Source of the DNA: Phoronis australis
Taxonomy: Eukaryota; Phoronida; Phoronidae
Reading direction: 5' to 3'
DNA: 64,000 nt
Assembly: GCA_002633005.1 (NCBI GenBank)
Contig: NMRA01000160.1
Location: 1 to 64,000 of the forward strand
The position numbers were made by a program, and so were the translations under genes. The notes under the pieces are model-generated. The model was not told the DNA's origin and searched no databases. It saw nothing but the letters and a program-made list of their open reading frames with translations. Positions 11,057 through 25,800 of the stretch are shown in pieces (the stretch's first letter is position 1; each line of letters begins with the position of its first letter).

Positions 11057-13615
11057 GATACCCCAGCAGTTGCTTTAAATGTTTGCAACTGATATTCAAG
11101 ATTTTATAAAGATATGCTTTTGGAAACTCCGCCCCAAATCCAAACTAATAAATTCTGATGCGTCCACTAGTCACCATCTCTCAAAACTGTTTTTCTTTAA
11201 GTACCATACATACCCGGTATTCTCCAGAAAATTAATGGTGGGTTCGATGTCAGTTGCGGGAGAGGAGTTGGTGAGAAAGGTATGCAGAGTTGCGTTGGAG
11301 TTTCAATAGATTGGAGTTTCCTACCTGGGAAAGGGGCATAAATGAGAGGAGGTTAAACCGCACCATTGCTCAAGAAATTCCAAATGCAATAGATAGCCCA
11401 ACCAACAACAAGATAAGGCCTTATTGAGTACAAAAGCCATGACTGATACTGTAAGGCAGTTTGACCACAATCAAAAGACTATATCTCAACTCTGCTTGAA
11501 AATTTATCAATATCCAGATTACTTATTGAATACATTGATTTATGTGATTAAATTATCTAGTGTTAGTACCTAAGGTCTTTAAATCACTCCAGTTATTCTG
11601 GTTGTATGTCTCCAATCAGTGTTTGCTATGAATTAACTGAGGCTGTTAGTACAGTTGTGTAATTTTAATGGGTTGAGATTGGGTAGAGTATTCTTACTGA
11701 GTTATGAGGAAACAGTTACAATGGTATCATTAAATGAAAAACAAATCTTTAGGTTGTGGGGAAAGAGAGTTGTGGCCAGGAGAATACCGTCTATAGGAGA
11801 TAGTACAGTAATTGTCTTCTACGACACTGTATGCAAAAATACTGCATAATTAATTTGCACTAAACTCTGGTTCGAGGGAGACTCAGTCATATCTTCTTTC
11901 CTAGGAGACAAAAAAATTGTAGAATCTACTGGACGAACCAATTGAAAGGTTACTGAATAAATCAATATTTTTCTTATAACGGAGAGGACAAATTGCCCCA
12001 GCCAGAAGTCTTAATAAAGTTGTTTATAAGAACATTCTTTAAGAACAGGCTGCTGGGAAGTGTGTGGGAACTGAAAAACATTCACTTGAAATAAAACATC
12101 GGAAAGACTTGGGCTCTTCAACAAGTGTTTTTAACCAAATGTCGAAAAAGAGACTACTGATTGCTGATAGTGGTTTAAAAATATAGGTACCACAGTCACG
12201 TGCGATAAAATATCGCCAACTTGGGACAAAATATGGACAAGTGAAATTTTATTGTTATATCACTTTCCCATCCAGTGAATGCTTTTCGATGTTTCAAGTT
12301 TTATACCACAGGTACTATGAAACAAACTTTTGAAAAACTGGGCATTTGCAAACGTGTTAGAAGCCCCTGTTAAATGAAAAAAGGGCAATTTTAGCAGTTA
12401 TTTTTCTCCAAATTTGGTGCAATTTTACAGCACTTATAATTTTGCTGCGACATCTGGAAGCAATGAATCTTTCTTATCATATACTCTTTCACTTTCTTCT
12501 TTGCTACCAATAATTGATGCTTATCAAGATTTTTGGGTTGTCTCCTAATTTTATTGCGTAATCACATTGAGTTAGGTCTACGCCACATAGTCCCCTTGAT
12601 TCAAGAAATTTGTCTTTCCTAATTACAAGTTTTGTTAAACAAATATTTAATGTCAAACTTATAATTCCAGCAACAGCTCTGTGTGTTAAGTTTAAACACA
12701 ACATATCCAATAAGAGAATAGCATCTGTTGCATACTCTCGGCTACTTAATTAGAACAGTTTGTTCAATAGATCAAACACCTGTGCCTGTTGTGATCTATA
12801 TCGACTAGATATTGATTTTATATCAAAGACTGATTCATGCCTTAGTAGATGTCGTCTGTGAAATCCTGCATAGAGCTGTGCTGTATAACACTAATGGTGT
12901 GTTAGTAATCACTTGATGATCTTATTATGCCATCCTCCTGTCTCATTGTCTTTTGAGTTCAAGCAAAACAGATTGTAATTAGCCTCAACTACATTATTCC
13001 AGTCCCCTTCCCCCTGTACTCAGCTAACTTGGCCTGTGTAGGTGGGTTACCAACTACCCAACTGTTATGCCAATAAAACATGCGTGTGTTTGCTAATGCA
13101 GGGATCGATTTAATGACCTGTGGAATTCCAATGCGAGCTCCTCAGATTTTGTTTGTCGACCTGGTAAAAATCTCAAGTCGCCAAAAATCACGCACACATT
13201 TGAGCACGCACTCAAATTAGTACAGTCTCCAGATGGTGTCTGCAAAACCCGCAATGGCTCGTTGATGGTTCAAGCACGGCAATGCATCTTGACTGGAAAT
13301 TTTTTGAAATATTGTTTGTTGATAACTATGGCATAGAACTTGATATGTAAATGAACTCGATTTTATTCTCGATGGGACTATTAGCTCCCTGTGCTGCTGT
13401 GAGAAGTTAACGGAAAAACATGGTTACTATTTGCTTTTGTGAAGGTTGTATGCTGAGTAGGATGTCCAATTGTTGAGCAGGGCCTTCTAGCTAGGGTGTA
13501 TAAATTTGACTCGGGGTTGGGGGAGGATTTCCATTTGAACACCTTGGATGCCCCATAGATGAAGACAAATTCGCAGTGCAGTCAAATTTCACCTTTCTAA
13601 TTTCTTTCATTGCAG
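11057..13615. other. Immediate upstream region of the receptor gene
   Basis: No exon is supported between the ATT tract and the first receptor coding exon. That exon is preceded by a splice acceptor, so at least one untranslated 5' exon, and the promoter, must lie somewhere upstream. I could not locate it. Confidence 0.45.
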
Positions 13616-13617
13616 AG

Positions 13618-13800
13618 ATGTGTTCCACAATACTTCTTTATGGTGCTATACTGTGCGCAACGGTGTCCTCGGTACACGGGGTCGCCTCTGTCTCCTTTGC
13701 GGCCACGCCCACGTCTTACGTAGGTCAGGAAGGAAGGCATGTCTCCATTCGGTTGAGAAAGACTGGAAGCAGTGCTAATATTGTCACAGTGGTTGTACAG
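13618..13800 (+). CDS. ADGRV1: ADGRV1 coding exon 1: signal peptide, start of Calx-beta 1
   Basis: An acceptor (tttctttcattgcag) ends at 13615, so the exon starts at 13616 and ATG 13618 is the first codon in it. The in-frame ATG at 13576 lies in the intron. Residues 1-21 (MCSTILLYGAILCATVSSVHG) form a signal peptide: a hydrophobic core followed by small residues. VASVSFAATPTSYVGQEG then opens Calx-beta 1. Ends at a gtaagg donor in phase 0. Confidence 0.9.
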
Positions 13801-16800
13801 GTAAGGTGTACTTTAGAGGCGGTCGTCTCTTGGCTGAATGTGTCTGGCGTCATATAAAGAGTGATACATGGAAGGAAATATAAGGCTTCAGTCTAACGTC
13901 TTGATCATTGGTAGGCAAGGGGAGCACTACAGACTCCAATTTGTTGATTCAGACCTCTGGGGCGTCGGTGAAATCCTGCAGTTCAATTGGTGTTCTATGA
14001 ACGAAATCAAGAGGTCAGTTGGAGTTACGGAGATCAACCTGTGTTTTGTCGTATGTCATTTGTCATTTTATTGGTTTAGCGGATGTCTTGGAAAGCTGTC
14101 TGAACTCTATTTTTCACTATCTGTAGTCTCCCAATAATTTTAGCTCTCAAAACATATGCTACTCGGTTTCGATTGGATAACCAACGGTCAGCTTGAGCGT
14201 CACCTTGACATATCGGGGTGGGGGGGGAATGCCCACTACTTATCGACGGAATATACAAAATGGTTCTTTCTAGTACTGGTATTATAATTGCTCATGTATG
14301 TGCAAGGAATCATGAAGGGATTTGGCTAAATAATACTCCTTGACTTCTCATTTATTAAGTTTTTAAACACCAATAACATGCTCAGGTTAGCATCCACCTC
14401 TTGAATTTTGAATTTCCAAATTGGGTATTCATATGGGTGAATATGATAATAATAAGGCCTAAAACTAATATACACCATCTGTATGCAGTTTCATATTTGT
14501 GCATTTGAAGCACGCACACGCAAACAGTAAAATTGGTACTCAAAACCGCTTTCCTCTGTCACCATGTTTTTAATGGAATAGCCTCCTAGCTCAAAATTCT
14601 GAGGGCTGTTTTTGAGATTGCCTTATTTGAATTGACATGCTTGACTGTCAAGCATTCAAGGTAAACTTCATGATAAAAATTCTCCAATACGGGATAGTCT
14701 CTAAAATGTGGAACTCTTAAGTTTGACCGAGATTGTGTTTTCTCGATTCTGAAGATTGGGCTCTGCATTTTGCATTGGTCAGAAAATTCTAGAAGTAGAC
14801 TTAGGATGTTGTTCATAAAACCGAAGAAACTAGCCATGGACGGAACGTTTCACGCATCCCCATGAAGGTGTATGATCATTTGAGACAACCAATATTGGCT
14901 CGTGTTTCTAAAATTTAGCACAAGCCCCGATCTGGAGAAGCTTTACTGCTGATTGTTAATTTGTTAACTCGAACTCTGCACACATCTAGTGAATTTCAAG
15001 GTTGTAATCTGCCCTCTTACTTCTTGTAGGTATTAGAAGCTGACATAACAGCGAATGGTGGAAATGACTTCCTTGGTGATAGCCAAGTCGCTAAATTCAG
15101 TGCAGGTAAGACGGTGCAATTTACCAGCCATTACCCCTGCTGCTTAGAAGAATAGAAAATGTGATTTGCCGAGTTGTGAATGTTGTAATATTTCACTTAT
15201 TTATCTCACAATGTAGTTGTCATATGAAATTTTGTTTTGTTACATTCCAGAACAGGAATGAAGAAAAAACGAAAAGTTTAGTCTGCATAGCTTTATTTCA
15301 GTTAATTCCCGTCGAATGATGGGAAGCCAATGTCGGGAATGATTGCATGATCTTTAGTGAAATACGAAAAGCAGAANATGGTGCTATACTGTGCGCAACG
15401 GTGTCCTCGGTACACGGGGTCGCCTCTGTCTCCTTTGCGGCCACGCCCACGTCTTACGTAGGTCAGGAAGGAAGGCATGTCTCCATTCGGTTGAGAAAGA
15501 CTGGAAGCAGTGCTAATATTGTCACAGTGGTTGTACAGGTAAGGTGTACTTTAGAGGCGGTCGTCTCTTGGCTGAATGTGTCTGGCGTCATATAAAGAGT
15601 GATACATGGAAGGAAATATAAGGCTTCAGTCTAACGTCTTGATCATTGGTAGGCAAGGGGAGCACTACAGACTCCAATTTGTTGATTCAGACCTCTGGGG
15701 CGTCGGTGAAATCCTGCAGTTCAATTGGTGTTCTATGAACGAAATCAAGAGGTCAGTTGGAGTTACGGAGATCAACCTGTGTTTTGTCGTATGTCATTTG
15801 TCATTTTATTGGTTTAGCGGATGTCTTGGAAAGCTGTCTGAACTCTATTTTTCACTATCTGTAGTCTCCCAATAATTTTAGCTCTCAAAACATATGCTAC
15901 TCGGTTTCGATTGGATAACCAACGGTCAGCTTGAGCGTCACCTTGACATATCGGGGTGGGGGGGGAATGCCCACTACTTATCGACGGAATATACAAAATG
16001 GTTCTTTCTAGTACTGGTATTATAATTGCTCATGTATGTGGAAGGAATCATGAAGGGATTTGGCTAAATAATACTCCTTGACTTCTCATTTATTAAGTTT
16101 TTAAACACTGATAACATGCTCAGGTCAGCATCCACCTCTTGAATTTTGAATTTCCGAATTGGGTATTAATATGGGTGAATATGATAATGATAACGCCTAA
16201 AACTAATATACACCATCTGTATGCAGTTTCATATTTGTGCATTTGAAGCACGCACACGCAAACAGTAAAATTTGTTTTCAAAACCGCTTTCCTCTGTCTC
16301 CATGTTTTTAATGGAATAGCCTCCTAGCTCAAAATTCTGAGGGCTGTTTTCGAGATTGCCTTATTTGAATTGACATGCTTGACTGTCAAGCATTCAAGGT
16401 AAACTTCATGATAAAAATTCTCCAATACGAGATAGTCTCTAAAATGTGGAACTCTTAAGTTTGACCGAGATTGTGTTTTCGCGATTCTGAAGATTGGACT
16501 CTGCATTTTGCATTGGTCAGCAAATTCTAGAAGTAGACTTAGGATGTTGTTCATAAAACCGAAGAAACTAGCCATGGACGCAACGTTTCACGCATCTCCA
16601 TGAAGGTGTACGATCATTTGAGACAACCAATATTGGCTCGTGTTTCTAAAATTTACCACAAGCCCCAATCTGGAGAAGCTTTACTGCTGGTTGTTAACTT
16701 GTTAACTCGAGCTCTGCACACATCTAGTGAATTTCAAGGTTGTAATCTGCCCTCTTACTTCTTGTAGGTATTAGAAGCTGACATAACAGCGAATGGTGGA

Positions 16801-19800
16801 AATGACTTCAATGGTAATAGTCAAGTCGCTGACTTCAGTGCAGGTAAGACGGTGCAATTTACCAGCCATTACCCCTGCTGCTTAGAAGAATAGAAAATGT
16901 GATTTGCCGAGTTGTGAATGTTGTAATATTTCACTTATTTATCTCACAATGTAGTTGTCATATGAAATTTTGTTTCGTTACATTCCAGAACAGGAATGAA
17001 GAAAAAACAAAAAGTTTAGTCTGCATAGCTTTATTTCAGTTAATTCCCGTCGAATGATGGGAAGCCAATGTCGGGAATGATTGCACGATCTTTAGTGAAA
17101 TACGAAAAGCAGAACCAATTTCACTGTTTTTAGGCTCTTGCCAAAGTTGATAACTTCAAGAAGTCTATCCTATCGCAAAAATGTATTTTTTTAGCTCTAT
17201 AGATGATTGTATCCCCATTAAGTGTCCATGTAAAACTTGCATTTAGCAACTTTTGGTTAGTTACTAAATTGATTGCGTTGGTATTTCAATCTCCTCTGAT
17301 GTAACATGATTGCGTTTGTGTTTCAGGCTCATCAGATGAAAATAGAGAAGTGAGTTTCTTTGTGACGGATGATAGCATTCCTGAGGACGCAGAGACTTTT
17401 AGACTTCAGGTCATCACAGGAGACGATGCCATCACGGGGTCACCTGGAGAGGTCAGCGTCACCATACCGGCCAATGACAATGCTTTCGGAGTTTTCAGTT
17501 TCATCAACGTAAGTTAATTTCATTTTCTGATTACCTTTTGTTAGATTGTACGCCTGCACAAATAACTTGGAAATTAAACCTCTCGAAAATACATATGGTC
17601 CGACCCTCATTTGACACAGTTGTAGGGCTATTGCTAAGATGTCCTCTTCAAAAGGTAGTAGTTACTGCAAGTGCTAGTAATTCAAACACAAATGCTTCTT
17701 TCACAAATCCTTTCTTCCCATCACAAGGTCCGTCATTCCTGTCACAGGTCTGTCTTTCCCATCACTAGGTCTGTCGAAGCTTCGTAATGGATAGGTCCTG
17801 TGCACACTGTAGAAAATTTTAAACTCTGTTGCTGATGGCACTATGTCCTTGCCCTTGTTACATTCAAGTATTGATCTACTGATTGATGACTGATTCTAAA
17901 TTTGTGTGGTTTGGTTTCAGCCATCACCTGTGGAGGTGAAGGAGGGCGACACTGTCACTCTTACAATTGATCGGGAGTTCGGCAAGTTTGGTAATGTCAC
18001 CCTGTCTTACCAGGTACGAAGTCTTAGTTTCGTCAATTTTCTTTTGAAAATTTAAGATTCCTTGTTGACGCAAACATACAAATAGTCTGCAATGCAAGGT
18101 ATGACAAATAATATTAAATAATATCAGTAGTAAAATGTACATTGAATTATTAATTGATGTTTGAGTGTATGTTTAGTGTGTCATTTTGCCTAAATGTGCC
18201 TAACTGTTCACTTGTGTTTTCTTTGCAGATAATTGGTGCCACTCCTTTGCAAGATATTTCACCCAGTGCAGGTGGTCAAGTTGTGTTTTTGGCGGGCGAC
18301 GCAAGCAAAACGATCTCGCTCTCCATGCTCAATGATCAGGTAAGGTCCTGTCACACCTAAGCCGCCGTGATTTCGAAAATGAAAAAAAAACGAGCGAGAA
18401 CGGACTAAACTTACAATCTGTGTAAGAATCCAGTGTTGCATTCCGGGAATGTTTTGGCTGAGGTGTCTTGATTCTGCTCCTCCCACTTCTTACTTTTAAT
18501 ATTAAAATGACATTTATTTTGTAAAGCCTAAATACACAACATCCATATCTTATGTTAGTTTCTCCTTATATTTTGTAATTCCATTTATTGTAAACAGTTA
18601 TTGTAACACTGATTTAACATAAATGACCTTGTTACCTTTTGTTACATTTTGTTACTGTCTAGGTGCCTGAAAATGATGAAAGTTACACCGTCAGCCTGTC
18701 TGTCACGTCTGGTGCTGGCTCTGTCAATGTTTCAGACATTGATATCATGATAACCAAGAATGATGCACCGCTGCGATTTGTGCAGGTACGTTGCAATTGT
18801 GTTCTCATTCTAAAACAGGATTATTAGTAGTTGTAGTACGTCATTGCCCTAGGTCCCATCTCCGAATCTCAGGCTCAAAACCGGAAATTATTTCATGCTA
18901 GAGTCTAGTAGGACTCTAAATTCAAAAAAAATTCAACATCGTTTTGGGTATGCGAGCTTACTTGAGTAGTAATGATTTAGAGGCCCTTGTATTATTTTAT
19001 GTACTGCCTGTTAGATGAAATAGACAGTTAAAAAAGAAAAAAATAGCATATTTGTCTGCATGGCTTATTTGTAGGATCTCTAGATGGTAATCAGGACCGA
19101 GATGCAGTTATGTAACTCAATTAATGGCAGAATAGTTAAATCCCTCAAATATGCTTCTGAGAACAAAACATTACTGGATTTCTTTTAGGAAGCCTATGAT
19201 TACCGTCTCACATGACTTAGTCTAGCTGAGACACCCCAGTGTCACTAGACTCCACGTTATTATTCTCTGTCTTTGTTGGTTTTTTGTAGGATGCCTATCA
19301 AGTGGAGGAGGGTGCCAGCGACTCACAGGTTACCATCTCTGTCTCCAGGGGGTTAGAGGTCGGAGGTCAAGGGGTGATTGGACCAATTGACAAGGAGGTT
19401 GTTGTCAACTACAGGGTCACGCCAGGAACGGCAGTAAAGGACCAGGACTACAGTATACAGGGTTCAAACACCATTCGATTCAGGCCATCAGAAACTGTAC
19501 ATAATTTTACCATTACCATCAAGGCGGATAACATTCCCGAGATTGGTGAGACGTTTACGATTGAACTCTACGACCCCAGTGGTGATGCGGTGCTAGCAAA
19601 TCCATTCCGTGTGGTGGTCACTATTCTGGCCAATGATGACGAGAACGGCGTGCTAAGTCTCAAGTCTCCCAGTGCCTTATCACTGCCTACAGTTCAGGTT
19701 GGTATTCCTACGCACCATGAACACAGGCCATGTAACAGAAATAACCATCTACTGAGAGACATTAGTAAAACTTTTTCACTTTGTTTACTGTACTTATTAA

Positions 19801-22800
19801 AGACATAGCCCTGTACCCCCATTTTGGCTGATATAAATTCATAGTGTGCTGATGATAAATGATCATCAGACTGATCATTATTCATAGGAAACCTCTTAAT
19901 TTGATCATTTATCATTGCTCTGTAATAAGACTGAATTATCACAATTGATGATGATTTTTTCACGATAAGTTATATCCACAGTTAAAATGAATTCTAATCA
20001 ACCATTCTATCATTTCTTGCCATTCATGATTCATAGAAATAGTTGATGAAAATTCATATAAAACTCATTCATGATGAATTATGATCAGCCTAAATTGTTT
20101 GTCATACGTAATTCATTTTGTCTTGTTCCTCCCACCAGGTGAATGAAGACACCACGACCCAGACTAGTTACTTCCATGTCGTTAGAAGCAGCGGTACCTT
20201 TGGTGATGTCAGTGTTCAATGGCGTCTTGTCCGTAATGACAGCAATACAGACATCGTCACTAATGATGTGGCACCTGCCTCAGGTGAGAAGTGTCGTCAT
20301 ATTGATTTATTAGTTTAAAATGTTACTAAATAATAATAAATCATATAGCTTTGGCGAAATGTACCTTGATCCTATTCCTAGCTTTGCCTTTATGATTATG
20401 ATTCATGTGTCAACAGTTGATTTTTTGTAGATTTAGGCTAAGACTGTGACCTGTACTGATTGACATTGCGCTGTAAATTTCATATTCTACAATGGACATG
20501 GTGTAAAAGCAACAGTAACATTTTGTGTAATTTGGCCACGCATAAGTGTCATCTTGACTCACTCGAAAAATGTTTGTAGTACAGTTGGTCTAATTCATGC
20601 ATTAGGGTCCTTCAGATGTCGCTTCAGACTGTATTTTTTGCAAATTCCATTTTGCAAATTTTAAAGCAGTTGCTAGCCATGCGTGACATAAAATAGTGAA
20701 ATTCAGTATGACGCAACTTTGATTTTGCGTCGTCGACCAATCTTGTCTTCTGCTTTTCATTTGTAGGTATTGCCACTTTGGCCAATGGTCAGAACGAGAC
20801 GGTGATTACACTGACCGTTATCCAAGACTCCGTGCCTGAGCCAGCTGAGCTCTTCAAACTGATGTTACTTCCAAATACGGTCACAGGTGGCGCTAAGGTT
20901 GAGGGTATCTTGGAAGGACTGCTAATCCTTGAGGATAGTGACAATGCATACGGTCAAGTTGTCCTGTCGCAGGACTCAAATCACAAACTAATAACGGTAA
21001 TTCTCGTATTAATACCTGCTCCATGTTTACCTGTTGAAGTTATATTGAGTGCTACATTGGTGAGTGAATTAAGTGCAGACCTCACTGCAAAGTAATATGA
21101 AAATGAAACATTTTGTGAGGCTGAAAATGGCTCCTGTGAATTCCAATTATGTCTTGAGCTTCACAAATAGGTTTAGATGAAACTAAGGTTATGGAAAACC
21201 TCACAGAAGCGTACAGAAGTTTCTGTACTCAGACAAAAACTTACGGATGTCTAAAATTTTATATGCATGCGCATGCGTAATTGTGTACTGTACATATGTT
21301 GTATATGTACTGTGGGCCGATGGCCTCGAGTGCAAAATAATAAAAAATTAACTTGCAAAACCTCACAATTTTTGTGTTTTAACAAAACATTGGCTTGATT
21401 CTTAATCATGGTCCAAGTTGAAAACATCGTAAAGTTACTGCTTTTTCGTGACTGTAACACAAGGATGTCCTTGTGTGAGTGAAATTGACTATATTTTGTT
21501 TAAAAAACAATACTAACAATTATATCAATTATACTGAGAGGCTTGATTTGAGCTGATAACTAAACGATGTAATCACTAATATCTCTCATGGGATTTCTTG
21601 TTAGACTTCAATATATGAATTTGCTGATGGACCGGTGTTGCTGGTGGTTGTAATATTGTGACATAACCTATTACGTTATGCCTGGACAGTAGGTGGAGTG
21701 ACGTCAAAAAGTTGGTTCTATGCCTGCACACTAGGTGGAGTTACTGCTTCAGGCTGCTTCCATGCTTCAATACTAGATGGAGTTACAGCTACATGTTCCT
21801 GTGTGTTGTATGCCAATTTAAATTGATGCTAAGTGTAACCTGTTTTTTTTTCTTTATCAGTCCACTGATCCACGACACTTGGAAATATCCATCGAGAGAC
21901 TGCAAGGCACGTTTGAGGATATTACTGTAACCTTCACAGTGGATTATGAGACTACTGCGAATAATTTGACGGCTGCAGGTAAGAGAAATCCGTGAATAAG
22001 AAACGGTCAAGCTAATCATAACGAACTATGACCATAGAAAGATTTAAATTCTAGGAAAAGGATTTTAATATTAACTTGTTCATGTTGTAGATGCCGCCTT
22101 AGACATACTTTCTGCCAGCCAATCTGAGATGACCCAATACTGGTCTCTGCCCATTCCCTAACTTGGCACTCATTCTTGTTTTGTTTCAGACATACTCAAC
22201 ATTACAAATCCAGCCTCCGTTGTACTTCCTGCTGGCCTGTCAAAGATGACTACCAATGTAGAAATCTTCAACGGTGCGTTTCTCAGTGTCGGTGCTCAGT
22301 TCACCGTAACTCTCAAGTCGGTGTCCCTCAAACAAGGTAAGGCTCAAACCAGTGCGTGTCGCCGTAGAAATTCTTCGGGTTTGTACTCGGTGAAACATTA
22401 GTATTCTTTTTTTCGTTTTTTGTAACGTAAGAAATTGTCCCTAACTATAGAAACTCTAGTGTAGGCCATCTGAAATGTAGGAATTGCAAACTCAGAAAAA
22501 CTGTTTTAAACTTTAAGTGGATGTAGCTTAAGCTGTAATAATTATTGATAATAATATTTGATGTTGCCTTGATATCTTGTAAGAAAACACAGCTTCCAGA
22601 ATTCGAGAAACATGGTGAAAGCAAAAATAGCTTGTGTACCATTTTTCAGAGTAAAAAATCCATTATGCTATCATTTTGGCATTATTAAATTCGAGAAACT
22701 TTCCCATGGGTTGTGTAACAACTCTTATCGCGCAGCTTCCCTGTCCCCCCTTCTCTACAAACATCTATTTGTCATTCCAGCTGTTCCTTACGGACCCTAT

Positions 22801-25800
22801 AACAGCCCTGTTTTGGGAGCAAAGACCACCACCAGTGTTATCGTGACGGCAGATGCTGCCAATGGAGAGATTGGGTTTGAGAGTACACAGACGGTCGTTG
22901 TGGATGAACCAGATGGGACTCCCAAACAGGTAAGTTTTATGGAAAGCACAAACTCACCATTGTGAAAGGTCGCATAGAGCTTGTGTGGTTCATTTAGAAG
23001 GCTGAAGTTTCTAAAATACGTTTTTTATCAGAGCTCGAGTAAGCATTGAGAAACACGATCTTGCATCTGTAGAAGCGAATGAATATTTTTATTGTGCTCC
23101 GAGATGTCAACTGTGAGATGAATGTTTTTAGGATTTTGTTGGACACTTACAAAGTTAAGGAACATTTCTCCTTAATTTTCATTAAAATCCCAAAATGAAT
23201 CATAAAGATGACTGTTTTGATTTTCAGGTGACTCTGACTTTGACAAGAGAGGGAACCAATGGACAAGCATTTGTTTTCTGGGAGTTAAAGGGCTCAGGGC
23301 CCAACGCAGCATCAGTAACGGCCACAGATACACGCACCTCTTCTGGGACAGTCCTTATGAACTCTGGTGAGGGACATAAGATTGTGTCTGCTTTGGGCAC
23401 ACTGAATCGGAAATGTCACAGAGGGGCTCCACCACAATTTCAAAAAGACAAGCTGTCGCAATAGCTCTTAAAACAGCACGCCAGCACTGTCTTTTTATTT
23501 TGGCTGCGCCTATATGGAGCAGGTCGGGCCTTTTTGGTACCATGACTTTAAATTCGCCTGTTAGAAATCATGTATTGATCATTAATAATTTGGGGTAATG
23601 ACTTATTAAGTCTGACATTTAAAGCGGCATTAATGTTGTGCTTTCAAAAACCATGATTACGACCACTTGCCTTCCAGGTTTGTGTTGCATGTGTGACAAC
23701 GGGTACATGTTTACGGAAAATCTTGACATGATGTCATTGATTTCTCAAATTTTTGGCTCTCCTCCACGTTTTGGAAAAAAAGTCTGGGGCTCTTTTAGTT
23801 GCAAAATAGTGTGTTGTTTCGTACAGCTGCAATCAGTTGTGTTGTTAATTACAGGCGCCTCGTCAGGTAGTGTAGTGATAACCATCCTGCCAGATGACAC
23901 ACCTGAGACTGATGAGGAAATGACCATCACCCTGATCAGGGCTGATCCACCGGACGAGCAGAAATTACGCGCCGGTTCTACGCAGGTGAAAATAGTCATC
24001 CGTGAGAATGACAATCCTGGGGGCACATTCCAGTTTTCATCGGCGATGTCGCCCACATACGTGGTGGAGGTAAGTATGACTCAGTGTCACTGATGCCTAG
24101 ATTCGCAATGTTGAAGTTCTTGAACCCAAGAGTGGCGAATACGATGGCTAAAATTCAAATTAAACTGAAGTTCTTGCATGTTATACATCCATTTGATTGA
24201 TGGTCTTTGATCTAGGTAAAAAATCCCCAAAGCCAAATTTCTTTACATTCTCTAACATTACTTGTAAAAAATTAGTCATTTTTCCTAGACATGTCTGAAA
24301 CATTAAGGGTCAAATGTCACTGACCTCAAGGTGTGGTTGGGGAAAATTCAAAACTTTATGAGAACTCATAAAATCTTGTCTAGTTTCAATTCAAAACAAT
24401 TCTAAACGAAATGGCAGCAGATTCAGCAAAAGTAATATAATGTTATATTCATTGCAACAGAAGTCATTACTTGTGATGTCAAATTTCACAAAATTGGTAC
24501 AAATTAAATTGCTCAGATTGATTTTTTCAATTTTTCAAAGGCATCTAGCAATGATATGACTGCCTGCAATTTCTCAGAACATTGTCTGATGAGAGCTAAG
24601 ATATAAAAACTTAAAAATATCTATTTGGTGCTACTTTATGTCTTTCATATTTATGAAGCAACTGGCAAAATGAAATTTCACTTGACCGTCTGCCATATCG
24701 GGCCCTTAGCAGATGAGATTCTATCCTAAAACCATCACGTCTTGTGTCATCAGATCCTAGGGGTTGATACCTCTTGATTCTGCCCTCTAGAGCGACCATT
24801 TCTTAAACCTTTGTCTAATTCATGCCTTGACTTCGTTTTTCATTTTTATCCTTTTGCAAAATAGATGGTAAGAGTTTTGAGTGTTCTCAAATACTTATGA
24901 TTTTCTTTTAAAGCATGACTGCGATTTAGATTATGTTTGCTTGAAACATCATTGAACCTGAAACACTGCACTAAAATTGTGTTGTTGCTTGTCTAATGGT
25001 TGAGTCAACTTTCCACAACTTGGCCTGGAATTGAAATATAGTGTTGCAGCTGTGTTGTGTGTATATAATTGTTTTTAAAGCAGTGTCGTATGATTATGTT
25101 TTTATTGAAATTGTATTTGGCTTGTTTAATGTTAGTGCTTAAACATGACGGAACCTTAAGTAACGGAGCTAAGTGTGCTTTAAACCTGCTTGTTTTTGAT
25201 TTGAGCCACTTGCTGATCTCGACTTTTACCTAAGTCAAAGTAATTGTGATTTCTGGGTAGCCATGTTTGATGTGAGCACACCGCTGCAAGACTCTCTGAA
25301 GACACTTGAGAGAGAAGCTAAATGTGGTTGCGTGTTTCACTTGTGTTGCATGGCAATATCAGGCACAGATTTGTATGATCTTGCTGTGCTCTTTCGAAAT
25401 TTGGTCCACGGAATGCTCCCGTGGTTTCTCAGTGGCATCACTGATAATGTGGGTAATATTCAGATATAACGCACCTGTATTTTGAGAACCGTTTTTCTCA
25501 AAATGTGAACACTTTATATCCTACTATTGCCGTTAACATGTATACTNTAAAGTGGCGCAGAACACAAGGGACAAAATATACTGAAGGTGAACGCAGAAGA
25601 AAATGAATAAATATCTTTAACGTGGATTGTTTATTCAAGCCAATGTCCGCAAAAGATAATGTACATTTGCCTTGTTATTGACCTATGAACTGCATGATAA
25701 CTTGTTCCATACATAAGGCTTTGAAATTGTTTATATTGCAATTTAATACAGAAACAAAGTTCTACTTGATTTGATATTTTTAAATTAGTTCTTTTCTTGA

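Larger units (their letters stand above)
13641..17114 (+). repeat. 1736-bp tandem duplication across an N, probable haplotype artefact
   Basis: The blocks 13641-15376 and 15379-17114 are collinear (offset 1738). They are joined at a single N (15377). The first roughly 650 bp are identical by eye; from about 14300 the copies differ at roughly one site in thirty. The second copy of coding exon 1 (15379-15538) lacks the ATG and the splice acceptor, so it cannot be used. This fits two haplotype contigs left unmerged. Confidence 0.85.

Noticed and set aside
10737-11099. Asn-rich 120-residue frame and Ile-rich 67-residue frame, minus strand
   Set aside because: Both are translations of the ATT-rich tract.
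13868-14137. 89-residue open frame after coding exon 1, identical at 15606-15875
   Set aside because: It lies in the intron; the exact conservation reflects the duplicated contig end, not selection.
23413-23598. Overlapping frames on both strands within an ADGRV1 intron
   Set aside because: No splice borders consistent with exon phases and no family motif.
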